A stretch of DNA of 64,000 bases from Ampullaceana balthica. Its lineage: Eukaryota > Mollusca > Gastropoda > Lymnaeidae. Location of the stretch: contig CALYLW010001207.1 of the NCBI GenBank assembly GCA_944989445.1, positions 186,001 to 250,000 of the forward strand, in the 5' to 3' direction. The position numbers and the translations under genes are program-made. Shown here piece after piece: positions 1-9,732 of this stretch (the first letter of the stretch is position 1; each line of letters opens with the position of its first letter). The notes under the pieces are model-generated. The model made no database searches, was not told the origin of the DNA, and was given only the letters and a program-made list of their open reading frames with translations.

Positions 1-129
1 GGCTTCACGAGTGTTACCATATAAGAGCGCAGCCTTACAAACTTTTTAGCTGTGTTATATCACAATTTGGGGGCGGCTAATTAATTTCTTGTGACTACGT
101 GTGAAAAGGGGGAGGGAGAAAATCGGATA

Positions 130-800
130 CTAAAATAGATAGAGGTAGAAAAAAATATTTTTGAAAACGTTTTTATTAGAATATAAAATAATTTTGAATC
201 CATAAGTTCAAGAACTTTAATTTAATATGACTAAAAAACGTCGGGCGGGCGCTTATGAGGTTTTACATATGCAGTTCGCTCGTACTTTCACTTATAGATC
301 TCTCTTTTGCCTTCTCAATTATAAATCTTTAATTTTTATACCAAACACCCGCCCAACGATTTTAATCATATTAAATGAAAGGATATGAAATTGTAACTTT
401 TAAATTATTTTCTTCTTTTTAGTCTTCCTATAAAAGCTTGTTTTTAAAATCTTTTTTTTTCACCTCTATTTATTTTATTCTTTTTAGTATAAGTGTAAAA
501 TCAATAAGTATATATAAAATTGTATTTCTTTAAACGAATCGCGTGTTTACAGACTGAAACTAACTACACTTCTCCTGATGTAAACACGGGGAGTATTCAT
601 CAATGGCTGGAGTGAACTGGCACGTGCTGTCAACAATGGCAATTGGATACAGATGCTATATAAAGATAAACTAAGAAATGCAATAATTTTATTACGGTAC
701 ATTCGATCGATCTGAATTTTTGATACAATGCATTGTCTTCCAAGATCTATCTGTGGTGAAATTGTGAGATCACTAGAACTTTCAAAAGTGGTTTAATTAT
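130..800 (+). repeat. Foldback repeat module, copy 1
   Basis: The first part (about 130-480) is an imperfect inverted repeat. The left arm contains GACTAAAAAACGTCGGGCGG and the right arm contains its approximate complement around CCAAACACCCGCCCAACG, separated by roughly 90 bases that include TTATAGATCTCTCTTTTG. The second part (about 560-800) contains ACATTCGATCGATCTGAATT and a CATCCAAGATCTATC-like stretch. The whole module recurs in the same order and orientation at 57,001-57,670 and 57,716-58,400. No ORF is present. This looks like a non-autonomous foldback or MITE-like element; class not determined. Confidence 0.65.
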
Positions 801-803
801 ACG

Positions 804-1016
804 TTGGATATATCGATTTTGTTATAGTGTCACGGTGTGGATATATTGATGTTGTTATAGTGCTCTGTTGTGGATATATCAATGCATTTATAGTGCCACG
901 GTGTGGATATATCGATGCATTTATAGTGCCACGGTGTGGATATATCGATGCATTTATAGTGCCACGGTTGGATATATCGATGTTGTTATAATGCCACGGT
1001 GTGGATATATTGATGT
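804..1016. repeat. 33-bp minisatellite, about 6 copies
   Basis: Six to seven imperfect copies of a 32-33 bp unit built from GTGCCACGGTGTGGATATAT followed by CGATGCATTTATA. The later half of the unit varies (GATGCATTTATA or GATGTTGTTATA). The array begins directly after the foldback module. Confidence 0.85.
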
Positions 1017-1686
1017 TGAGAAGTTTAAATGACTAAAAACTATTGGCGGCGAATTGTTGCTTCTGTGTACAACAAACTCTATCAAGACACAGATACATCG
1101 TAAACTACATGCGTTTAAAAACCAAACATTGAACTGCTTCATGCTCGTGGCCTAAAGTTAGTCTCGTTATTTCCATGAGAGCGGTTACGTCCTCTCACGA
1201 ATTATATACAGCACCATAGCAGCTGCAGCTTGAACGAATTGACTAGCAGTCAGATCATATAGAAACAAAAGCTTAATACTATGATATTAGTTGACTTTGC
1301 TGAAAAACATACATATCCTTGATGATTGATTCCATAAGTTTACCCCTTTTTTAACATATGTAAAGTCTACAGATCTAGATCTTCCATTTACAATTTTAGT
1401 TTCGTTGCAAATAGAATTATTCTTTTTAAAATTTTCTCCATGTTAAGATCCTTTCTCTCTGCGTTATTTGTGATGTCATGAGTTGAACGTAGATCATATT
1501 GTCTAAGAAACCTTTAGAAGACACGCATTTACACAGTAATCAGACAACTTAACAATTTAATATTTAATTATGTGGTCATACCTTGTATCAAAAACTGACA
1601 GGTCGGAAATAAACAATTCTCTCTTTCCTGGTCACTCTGAACTGAACAAATATAAGAATGAAGACAACAAACAGTTCAACTCATAA
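1017..1686. other. Unassigned AT-rich sequence
   Basis: No ORF longer than about 60 codons with protein-like content, no tandem repeat and no RNA gene can be seen here. Confidence 0.6.
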
Positions 1687-1877
1687 CTCCAGCCTCTTGA
1701 TGTTACTCTGGGCATGAAGCCAACCCTTTGATGTTACTTTGTGATTCACGCCAGCCTCTTGATGTTACTTTGAGCATCACGCCAGCCCTTTGATGTTACT
1801 TTGTGATTCACGCCAGCCTCTTAATGTTACTCTGTGCATCACTCCAGCCTCTTAATGTTACTCTGTGCATCACTCCA
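1687..1877. repeat. 31-bp minisatellite, left part
   Basis: About six copies of a 31-bp unit containing GTGCATCACTCCAGCCTCTT then GATGTTACTCT. The outer copies are more diverged (GTGATTCACGCC, GAGCATCACGCC). The array is interrupted by the retrotransposon at 1,878-5,070 and resumes at 5,071. Confidence 0.9.
1865..1877. repeat. Left target-site duplication of the RTE-like element
   Basis: GTGCATCACTCCA ends the left array block, and the same 13 bases restart the right block at 5,071. An uninterrupted array would continue with GCCTCTT after this point, so these 13 bases are present once more than the array phase predicts. Confidence 0.75.
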
Positions 1878-4800
1878 ACTCCGCCAAGGCCGGTCCCAAG
1901 CCCGGGTGCAAAAGGAGGAGGGTTGGCGTGAGGCCAGCGACCTCACCCGTAAAAACAAATTGCTACAGAAACGTCAACAAGAAAAAACAAACAAATTTCA
2001 GTCCTGAGAAGAGAGGACTCTTCTTCTCCAAGAAGAGCTATGAAGCCTTGTGGCCAAACCCAGGCTATACTGGAAGCCTCAAAGCCGAAGACCCTCCTTT
2101 CTAAGGAAACAAATATAGGCACGTGGAACGTCAGAACCATGTATGAAGCAGGGAAAGCAGCGCAGGTGGCAGCAGAAATGAGATCCTACAAACTTACACT
2201 GCTTGGTATCTGCGAAACAAGATGGATACAAGCTGGGCAAATAACTTTGGCCTCTGGAGAAATGCTAATGTACTCGGGGCATGAGGAGGAAGATGCTCCG
2301 CACACGCAAGGAGTCGCTTTGATGCTGTCAAGGAAGGCACAGGAAGCATTGATTGGATGGGAAGCACATGGACCAAGGATAATAACAGCAACCTTCCGAA
2401 CCAAGAAAAAGAAAATAAAGATGAACATAATACAGTGTTATGCACCCACCAACGACAGCAAAGAAGAAGAGAAAGAAACATTCTACAATAGACTACAAGC
2501 ACTAATAGAAAAATTCCCAAATAGAGACCTGAACATCCTAATGGGAGACCTTAACGCCAAAATTGGAAAAGACAACAGTGGGTATGAGGAAATCATGGGA
2601 CGCCACGGTGTAGGAGAGAGAAATGAGAACGGAGAAAGACTAGCGGACTTCTGCGCAGCAAACGAGCTTGTTATTGGTGGAAGCGAATTTCAACATAAAA
2701 ACATTCACAAGATAACATGGGTATCCCCAGACAACAAAACGCAAAACCAAATAGACCACATATGCATTAGCAAAAAATTTAGAAAGTCTCTACAAGATGT
2801 ACGAGCAAAAAGAGGAGCAGATGTAGCATCCGATCATCATCTGGTCTGTGCAAGACTTAAATTAAAGCTAAAGAAAGACTGGGAACAGCCAACTGCGAAG
2901 CGAACCAAATTCAATGTAGCACTTCTGGCAAATGATCAGAAAAGGGAAGAATTTAGTGCCACCTTGAGGAATAAGTTCCAAGTGCTAGAAGATCAAACAG
3001 AAGACCAAACAGAAGATGACCAAGTAGAACATATGTGGCAAAGTATAAAGACGTCTGTAACATCCACCTGCCTAGAAGTCTTAGGATCAGTGAAACAGAA
3101 ACAAAAAGACTGGCTCTCAATAAACACACTGCAAAAAATAAAAGAGAGAAAAGAAATGAAAAATATAGTTAACAGCAGCCGCACCAGGGCTGAGAAAACG
3201 AAAGCGCAAGAGAGATATAAAGAAGTAAACCAAAAGGTAAAAAACAGCATTAAAAAAGATAAAAATGCCCACATAGAGGGCCTAGCATCCAAAGCAGAAG
3301 AAGCAGCCAGGAAGGGCAACTTGAAAGAGCTCTACGACATAACAAGAAAACTGTCAGGGAGATACAAAAGGCCGGAGAGACCTGTCAAAGATAGAGAAGG
3401 GAGACCTATAACAGAAAAGAAAGAGCAACAAAAAAGATGGATGGAATACTTTAAGGAACTATTAAACAGGCCCCCACCCACAGACACGCCAGACATACAA
3501 CCAGCAAATGAAGACCTACAAATAGAAGAAGGCGCACCAAATAAGGAAGAAATAGCCCTGGCCATCAAGCAGCTCAAACTAGGGAAATCACCGGGACCGG
3601 ACAACATCACAGCAGAGATGATGAGAGCGGACATAAACACAATAGTCAACATGCTGCACCCTCTGTTTGAGAAGATATGGGAAGAAGAGAGAGTTCCAAA
3701 AGATTGGAAAGAAGGATACCTCATCAAGATCCCAAAGAAAGGGGATCTCAGCAACTGTGCAAATTACAGAGGAATTACACTGCTATCTGTACCAGGAAAG
3801 GTTTTTAACAGAATTATTTTGAACAGAATGAAAGACAAGGTCGACATGCAGCTACGAGATCAACAGGCCGGCTTCCGCCAAAACAGATCCTGCACAGATC
3901 AAATAGCAACACTGAGAATCATCGTAGAACAGTCCATCGAATGGAACTCCTCTCTATATATAAATTTTATAGACTATGAAAAGGCCTTTGATAGCCTGGA
4001 CAGACAAACCTTGTGGAAACTTCTCCGACACTATGGAGTACCAGGGAAACTAGTGAGGATCATTCAGAGCTCGTATGAAGAAATGACATGCAGGGTGGTC
4101 CACGAAGGTAGACTCACAGACTCCTTTACAGTCGAAACAGGAGTCAGACAAGGATGCCTCTTGTCCCCTTTACTATTCATCCTTGCCATTGACTGGATAA
4201 TGGAAAAATCCACAGACAAAAAGAGGAATGGGATACAGTGGACACTCTGGGAACAATTGAATGATTTAGACTTCGCGGACGACATTGCACTTCTGTCCCA
4301 CAACCAGCAACAAATGCAGGAAAAGACAAAAGACGTAGCCACCTTTTCGGCACAGCTTGGCCTCAACATGAATAAAAGTAAAACAAAAATCATGAAGATA
4401 AACCCATCCAACCATGAGCATGTCCATCTGGCAGGAAAGGCACTGGAAGAAGTGGAGTCCTTCACATACCTAGGCAGCACCATAGACATAAATGGCGGAT
4501 CCGATGCAGATGTAAGGGCTAGAATTGGAAAAGCTAGATCAGCATTTGTATTGTTAAAGAAAATATGGGAGTCGAAGGAGCTGAAACTGCAGACCAAAGT
4601 CAAAATCTTTAATACAAATGTCAAAACAGTCCTCCTATATGGTGCAGAAACTTGGAAAACAACAGCGAGCCTTACGCAGAAAGTGCAGACATTCATAAAC
4701 ACATGCCTTCGAAAGATCCTGAAAATCAAATGGCCAAATACTATAAATAACAAAGAGTTACTAGAAAGGACACACCAGGTGCCTATTGATGAAGACATCA

Positions 4801-5070
4801 TAAAAAAGAGGTGGAGATGGATAGGACATACGCTCCGAAAACCCCCAGGTAGCACCACCAGACAATGCCTAACATGGAACCCACAGGGAAAGAGAAAGAG
4901 AGGAAGGCCAAAAAATACATGGAGACGCGAGCTAGAGGCTGACATGCAAAATATGGGATACACCTGGAAGCAATTGGAGAGGAAAGCACAGGACCGGGAG
5001 GAGTGGAAAGTTCTTGTAGACGGCCTATGCCCCAGACGGGGTAGAAAGGCATAAGTAAGTAAGTAAGTAA
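1878..5070 (+). mobile_element. Apparently full-length RTE-like non-LTR retrotransposon
   Basis: This 3.2-kb insertion has a GC-richer 5' leader (about 160 bases, with GGTCCCAAGCCCGGGTGCAA and GGAGGGTTGGCGTGAGG), one long ORF with endonuclease and reverse transcriptase domains, and a tail of TAAG repeats. The stop codon TAA is the first part of the TAAG tail, so there is essentially no 3' UTR. Very short 3' ends with simple-repeat tails are known in RTE-clade elements; the leader resembles leaders I remember from animal RTE-type elements, which was not checked. The 13-bp flanking duplications and the intact ORF suggest a fairly recent insertion. RTE is my best clade guess; an RTE-X or Proto2-like assignment is possible. 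Confidence 0.9.
2040..5054 (+). CDS. Endonuclease-reverse transcriptase polyprotein of a non-LTR retrotransposon
   Basis: The 1004-codon product would nick target DNA and copy the element RNA there by target-primed reverse transcription. Residues about 25-275 form an APE-type endonuclease: [10 protein letters not shown] near 25, ICETRW with the catalytic Glu near 59, YAPTND near 134, GDLNAKIG near 169 and ASDHHLV near 263. A lysine/glutamate-rich linker follows. The reverse transcriptase domain covers about 505-790: [17 protein letters not shown] near 513, NYRGITLL near 575, DQQAGFR near 607, [14 protein letters not shown] near 641, [13 protein letters not shown] near 701 and the catalytic FADD at 745-748. 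The C-terminal region has LLYGAETW and [15 protein letters not shown]. The Met at 2,040 leaves a short lead before the endonuclease fold; a later Met (2,140) would cut into it. No frameshift or stop is visible. Similar genes are often mislabelled craniofacial development protein 2. Confidence 0.93.
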   Translation: MKPCGQTQAILEASKPKTLLSKETNIGTWNVRTMYEAGKAAQVAAEMRSYKLTLLGICETRWIQAGQITLASGEMLMYSGHEEEDAPHTQGVALMLSRKAQEALIGWEAHGPRIITATFRTKKKKIKMNIIQCYAPTNDSKEEEKETFYNRLQALIEKFPNRDLNILMGDLNAKIGKDNSGYEEIMGRHGVGERNENGERLADFCAANELVIGGSEFQHKNIHKITWVSPDNKTQNQIDHICISKKFRKSLQDVRAKRGADVASDHHLVCARLKLKLKKDWEQPTAKRTKFNVALLANDQKREEFSATLRNKFQVLEDQTEDQTEDDQVEHMWQSIKTSVTSTCLEVLGSVKQKQKDWLSINTLQKIKERKEMKNIVNSSRTRAEKTKAQERYKEVNQKVKNSIKKDKNAHIEGLASKAEEAARKGNLKELYDITRKLSGRYKRPERPVKDREGRPITEKKEQQKRWMEYFKELLNRPPPTDTPDIQPANEDLQIEEGAPNKEEIALAIKQLKLGKSPGPDNITAEMMRADINTIVNMLHPLFEKIWEEERVPKDWKEGYLIKIPKKGDLSNCANYRGITLLSVPGKVFNRIILNRMKDKVDMQLRDQQAGFRQNRSCTDQIATLRIIVEQSIEWNSSLYINFIDYEKAFDSLDRQTLWKLLRHYGVPGKLVRIIQSSYEEMTCRVVHEGRLTDSFTVETGVRQGCLLSPLLFILAIDWIMEKSTDKKRNGIQWTLWEQLNDLDFADDIALLSHNQQQMQEKTKDVATFSAQLGLNMNKSKTKIMKINPSNHEHVHLAGKALEEVESFTYLGSTIDINGGSDADVRARIGKARSAFVLLKKIWESKELKLQTKVKIFNTNVKTVLLYGAETWKTTASLTQKVQTFINTCLRKILKIKWPNTINNKELLERTHQVPIDEDIIKKRWRWIGHTLRKPPGSTTRQCLTWNPQGKRKRGRPKNTWRRELEADMQNMGYTWKQLERKAQDREEWKVLVDGLCPRRGRKA

Positions 5071-5083
5071 GTGCATCACTCCA
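5071..5083. repeat. Right target-site duplication of the RTE-like element
   Basis: GTGCATCACTCCA directly follows the TAAG tail and matches 1,865-1,877. Because the tail ends in AAGT, the duplication could be 11-13 bases. Confidence 0.75.
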
Positions 5084-5478
5084 GCCTCTTAATGTTACTC
5101 TGTGCATCACTCCAGCCTCTTAATGTTACTCTGTGCATCACTCCAGCCTCTTTATGTTACTCTGCGCATCACTCCAGCCTCTTGATGTTACTCTGTGCAT
5201 CACTCCAGCCTCTTGATGTTACTCTGTGCATCACTCCAGCCTCTTGATGTTACCCTGTGCATAACGCCAGCCTCTTGATGTTACTCTGTGCATCACTCCA
5301 GCCTCTTGATGTTACCCTGTGCATCACTCCAGCCTCTTGATGTTACCCTGTGCATCACTCCAGCCTCTTGATGTTACTCTGTACATCACGTACGCCTATT
5401 GATGTTGCTCTGTACATCACGCACGCCTCTTGATGTTACTCTGTACATCACCTCAGCCTCTTGATGTTTCTCTGTGCA
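5071..5478. repeat. 31-bp minisatellite, right part
   Basis: About 13 copies of the same 31-bp unit as at 1,687-1,877, with GTGCATCACTCCAGCCTCTT as the core. The copies next to the retrotransposon read TTAATG, as do those on its left side. Later copies read TTGATG, and the last ones decay to GTACATCACG. Confidence 0.9.
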
Positions 5479-6759
5479 GTAACCATAACGGCATCTCAGA
5501 ACTGATTTCCATTTCTTCACGAAAAATATTTTTAAAAAATAAAGGCTCTGACCGCGCAATACTGGTGTGTACCAATTACTAACAATTGAATAACTAATAA
5601 TATTGGATAATGAATAACAACAAAAATGATATAACATTAATTTGAAATTACATAATCGATAAATATAGAATTTGAAAAGCTCATATTAAAAAATATAACA
5701 ACAACTTATTTATTATATAATTTTTAAATATTTCCTTAAACCTATCTCTTTAAACAAATATGTATTGTAAAGTTTTGAGAACGTATTATTTTAACTCAAA
5801 TAATCATTGCAATGTCTTTGATTGATGGCTAGTTATTACAGTAATTATTTTCTCGTCAAAAACCTTATCATGATTTTATAAGTGTTATTTAAATAAGACT
5901 ATTATAAAATAGTATGTAAATCTTTAGGTAACATAATGCGATTGTAAAAAATTACACCAGAAAAGGAAGCACACAAAAATTTATTTACGGTAAATAGGAT
6001 TACAAAAGCAATTAACTTACCGTAAAAAGACTAAACTTTCGAAAATGATAAATAAAATTGAAGTCATATTCAAATATAAAGAGTTCCAGTTTAAAAAAAA
6101 ATTGTGTAAACATGAACTTTAATAGTCGACGATGCATAAAAAAACAAAAAAAACACATACATTTGTTCTGTGTAGTTCACGATTCACGTGATACAACATT
6201 ATTTCATCTCTCGTAGAATAGCAATAGCCTCGCGCATAGCTGGTCCAACCTAGCAAATTTTATAAATCCGAAAAATTGCCTATTTTAATGAAAATACTAT
6301 TACTTGTTTGGTTTTGAGTATACATTTTTCATCACACAACCTCTCCAATTAAATTTACATCCAAATTAAAACCAAAAGTACCTCCAAACCAACATCTCCT
6401 ATTTGGAATAGTAGTTTACAGGAAGACACAATACTTCCCTCAACATCTTTATTTTTTATGAATATACAATTTAAAAAAATTCTATTCCTTCTGTGTGTTT
6501 TAATGAGAGATTAATATTTTCCATTTGCAAGAAGACTGGCCACAAACTGACAAAAGAAATGCTCAAATAAATCCTTTGACAATTATGACATTCATAAAAA
6601 AAACCTTCAACTCAAAGCCCCGCACACAAAATAAAAAAACGCATAAAGCTAACATTGTCCATGCTAGGTAAAAATGATCATTGCGCTCTAATGTTCAAAA
6701 ACTATCTAAAATTTTTTAAATTCTTAAATTTTTCTGACATTTTTCGTCAGATAAATATT
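5479..6759. other. Unassigned AT-rich sequence
   Basis: Very AT-rich single-copy-looking sequence with no credible ORF, array or RNA gene. Confidence 0.6.
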
Positions 6760-7150
6760 AATTACTAGGGGTTGTAGGGCGCCTACGGCACCCACTTTTT
6801 TCAAAATACCAACTAACTTATCCTTGTTTTATAAATACTTAATATTAAACTTACTGAAATGTACACAAAGTATTTTATAATAGGTGTTGTAGGGCGCCTA
6901 CGGCGCTCATTGCAGCTGTAGGGCGCCTATGGCGCCTACCCTTTTTTGTCAGAAGTCCAAGTAACTTATCCTTGTTTGATAAATATTAAACTTGCTGAAA
7001 TGAACACAATGTATTTTTATAATTATAAATCCTCAAATCCTATTTTTACATCGTTCCCTTTTCAAAAATTAAAATATAACCTAAAACAATGACGTCATAT
7101 AATATTTTTTTTACAGGGCGTCTTTAATTTATAATTATTTTGCTACCTTT
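6760..7150 (+). repeat. Dispersed repeat with GGCGCC cores, copy on + strand
   Basis: Two related blocks begin with GTTGTAGGGCGCCTACGGCG and continue into AACTTATCCTTGTTT, ATAAATATTAAACTT and CTGAAATG. The same motifs occur in reverse complement at about 42,830-43,100 (GGCGCCCTGCAACCCC, AAACAAGGACAAGTTAG, CATTTCAG). Both copies are near TGACGTCAT stretches. No coding capacity; class unknown. Confidence 0.6.
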
Positions 7151-7250
7151 TTGCGCACCTTCCGATGCACACCTTGTATTAAAATATGAGCTAAAAATGA
7201 CGTCATATCGCTACACATCCTTCAAGTCAAGTTTTTTGTACAGTTTTGCG

Positions 7251-7830
7251 ATCGCAAGCAGTAGAGTTGAAATGATTGACAAGACTATTGGGACATCAAT
7301 GTTTCAAACTTAGATACTTTTTTAGGAGTTAGAAAAGACGGGGAAAACGAGGTCAACTCGTTGGTAAAATCACCGATATAAAATACTCATCTTAATATTT
7401 ACATCTATTTCGTGGAATATTTTCGCTACAGATTTTAGTTCATTGGTCAAACAATGCGAAAATACAAGTTGTTCAGAGGAAAGAAAATAATGGAAAGTAC
7501 TTTATAAAGAACAACAACTGTTGGGTAGGTCACACTAACCTTGTTGGACAGTAAAGTTTGAGTTGGTTAGTTGAATGAAGTTTGAATAATATAAAATATA
7601 CGTTCGCCATTCTAGAGCACGTTTCACAAAGTTGAAATTTCAGCCAGAAGATTTTCTGCTGCATTTTGGCATAGCTTGCATTATGTTTTATCTGATTCTT
7701 ATTACTGTCGTGCAGTATGAATAAAAATAGCATAAACATGTTTTTTTTTAATGCTCTGAGTCATCGGCGCTCGATGGAGACGAAGACTGTTGATAATGCA
7801 ACATCAAATATGAGAAGGAAATGTCATCAT
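7251..7830. other. Unassigned sequence
   Basis: No tandem repeat or protein-like ORF was recognised. Confidence 0.5.
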
Positions 7831-8350
7831 TCAGTATATTAAAGGTCACGCGAAGGTACCGCACCTTGAAAGCGCAAACCGGCTGGCACAGATAGGCACA
7901 GCCAAGTCTGAAATCGATCGCTCACAAATGACCCAGTATATGGTTAAATTGTTGCTAAAAACCTGTTTTATGGATAGGTAAAGACGTGTCTGAGGCTACC
8001 AGGGCAAGGGAGCTTTACTGCAATGTAATCGGTTGAGCAAGAAGGATCCACACTCGGAATTGCCTCATAGCTGCCAACCCCCCATAACGTAAATGGTGGA
8101 CTAGATACTGTCCGCCAAAGAGCTACTTGCACAGGTCAACCCAAATAGGGACTCCGGATGCCACTTATGTGGCATGGCTGAGGAGACAGTGGTATATCTG
8201 CTGATTGCTTACTTTGCATCGATTGAGGATGCGGACAGGTCTGGCAGCACTAGCACTGCGAACGAATACTTGTGTGGTGATGCCCTCATGTTGAGAATGG
8301 CCTCAGTCATTGTAAGCCGGCCATAAGAGTCAAAGACTCAGCCTTCCAAT
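7831..8350 (+). pseudogene. Decayed 3' end of a non-LTR retrotransposon (possible RNase H and zinc knuckle)
   Basis: Translated in patches, the + strand gives KGHAKVPHLESANRLAQIGT near 7,845, resembling the end of a retrotransposon RNase H domain (GH...N..AD.LAK.G). Near 8,155 it gives CHLCGMAEETVVYLL, resembling the C-terminal cysteine/histidine knuckle of I/R1-type elements. Several stops and frame changes lie between. Composition is GC-richer than the neighbours. The family match is by eye only. Confidence 0.4.
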
Positions 8351-8399
8351 GAGATAGTAACGTACTGTCAATCAGTATAAATAAAAAAGATCACACACA

Positions 8400-9262
8400 T
8401 GTAGTTGTTATGTTACGACCACAACAGGACACCATGTTCTGACATGAGTTCTGGGAAAGGTGTATAAAGGAAATGGCGGCCTGAGAGAATGTAGTTACCT
8501 TTATAAAGAACCATCAGAAAAAATGGCATTTTTATTCGTCGATTACATAGGATCTGTGGGGGGTGGGTGTAGGCTTGGAAGGATGCTTTAAAAAGGGGGG
8601 GGATTCATTTGTCCGATGTCGAACCGACAGCGGTCGAAGCGCCATTAAACCTAAACTTGCGGTCACCATGAGATAATACTACAATTATCAGAAATTGTGT
8701 GGATATGTTAAAAAGAAAGGCGAGGTTAATATGGCTTTTTTCGTTTTTCATATGAATGTTCTAATTGTATATACTTTCAATTGTTTATAAATAGCCTGAA
8801 TAAAGAACACCAAATTGTTCAAATTTAAAAGTTGTTATAAGGAAAACTGTCAAGTAAATGGCATGGCATCTCTATTTATAAAGATCGAATTCAAGTGGCG
8901 TGCCACTTGGATAAAATATAATCTCGTTCAATACACATTTATGTATTTCATGATACGCTATCTACAAATTAACTATGCAAAGAAATGTTTTATAGCCAAT
9001 ATATATATTTCACAGTTTTTTATTTTTTTATTAAAAGGATATTTAAAAATAATATGTGATGGAATTTATTACATTTATTCGTATTGTTAATTAATATTCA
9101 ACGAAACGTTTATAAACACAATTTTTGAATGTTATGTCTCATCGAATTAAATTGAAATTTTTAATGGATTTAATAAATAAAATCTCATTCACATTGCTAA
9201 GTCATTTTACTCAATAAAGTTTTGTATTAAACACTTCCATCTCTGTGCTATATGGTGCGTCA
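8400..9262 (+). repeat. Dispersed ~860-bp repeat, copy 1
   Basis: This segment aligns by eye with 32,565-33,420 over most of its length (ACACCATGTT, GGGAAA, GTCACCATGAGA, CTACAATTA, GCAGAAATT-like, GGTTAATATG, CTAATTGTA). Its 3' half also aligns with 20,415-21,064 (TAGCCTGAA, GATCGAA, TGCCACTTGG, ending CTCTGTGC then GTGCGTCA). It holds a near-perfect 18-bp palindrome CAAGTGGCGTGCCACTTG at 8,892-8,909. An 91-codon open frame at 8,815-9,090 is AT-driven and not protein-like. Confidence 0.65.
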
Positions 9263-9732
9263 ATTTCTATGAATAGTATTGCAATGCACACCGAATATGT
9301 TTATATTTTTTATTAAATATAAATTATTATCTCAAAATAATTAAACTTCTTCATTTTTTATACTTAAAGGCATATTACATTGGTTTTCCTATGTATTTAT
9401 ATTTTTATTTTAATAACTTAATTTGTATCTAACAAATTCTTTTAATACTTTATGTTTCTATTTTCTAGAAATCTATAAAATTTGAATAAGCTATGCTAGG
9501 ATAAGTAAACTTCTCAAGTAGATTGCATACTTTATAAATGCAATAACGATATACTTGAGTTTTTTTAACGATAGTTTAGTAAATATAAACAATATGGTGA
9601 CCACACAAAAATCATACTAGGAAAGCCCAAATCTTCATAAATCTGAAAAATTACTGACGGTTAAGATAATTCAGACATTTGTGCATTTATTCGAGACAAT
9701 GTAAACGAGGGTTCCTTTACATTTCTTTACAT
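9263..9732. other. Unassigned AT-rich sequence left of the satellite
   Basis: Nothing recognisable. Sequence is AT-rich up to the first satellite unit. Confidence 0.6.

Noticed and set aside
1865..2104. 79-codon frame before the retrotransposon ORF
   Set aside because: It starts at a GTG inside the target duplication and overlaps the leader; no recognisable ORF1 features such as zinc knuckles.
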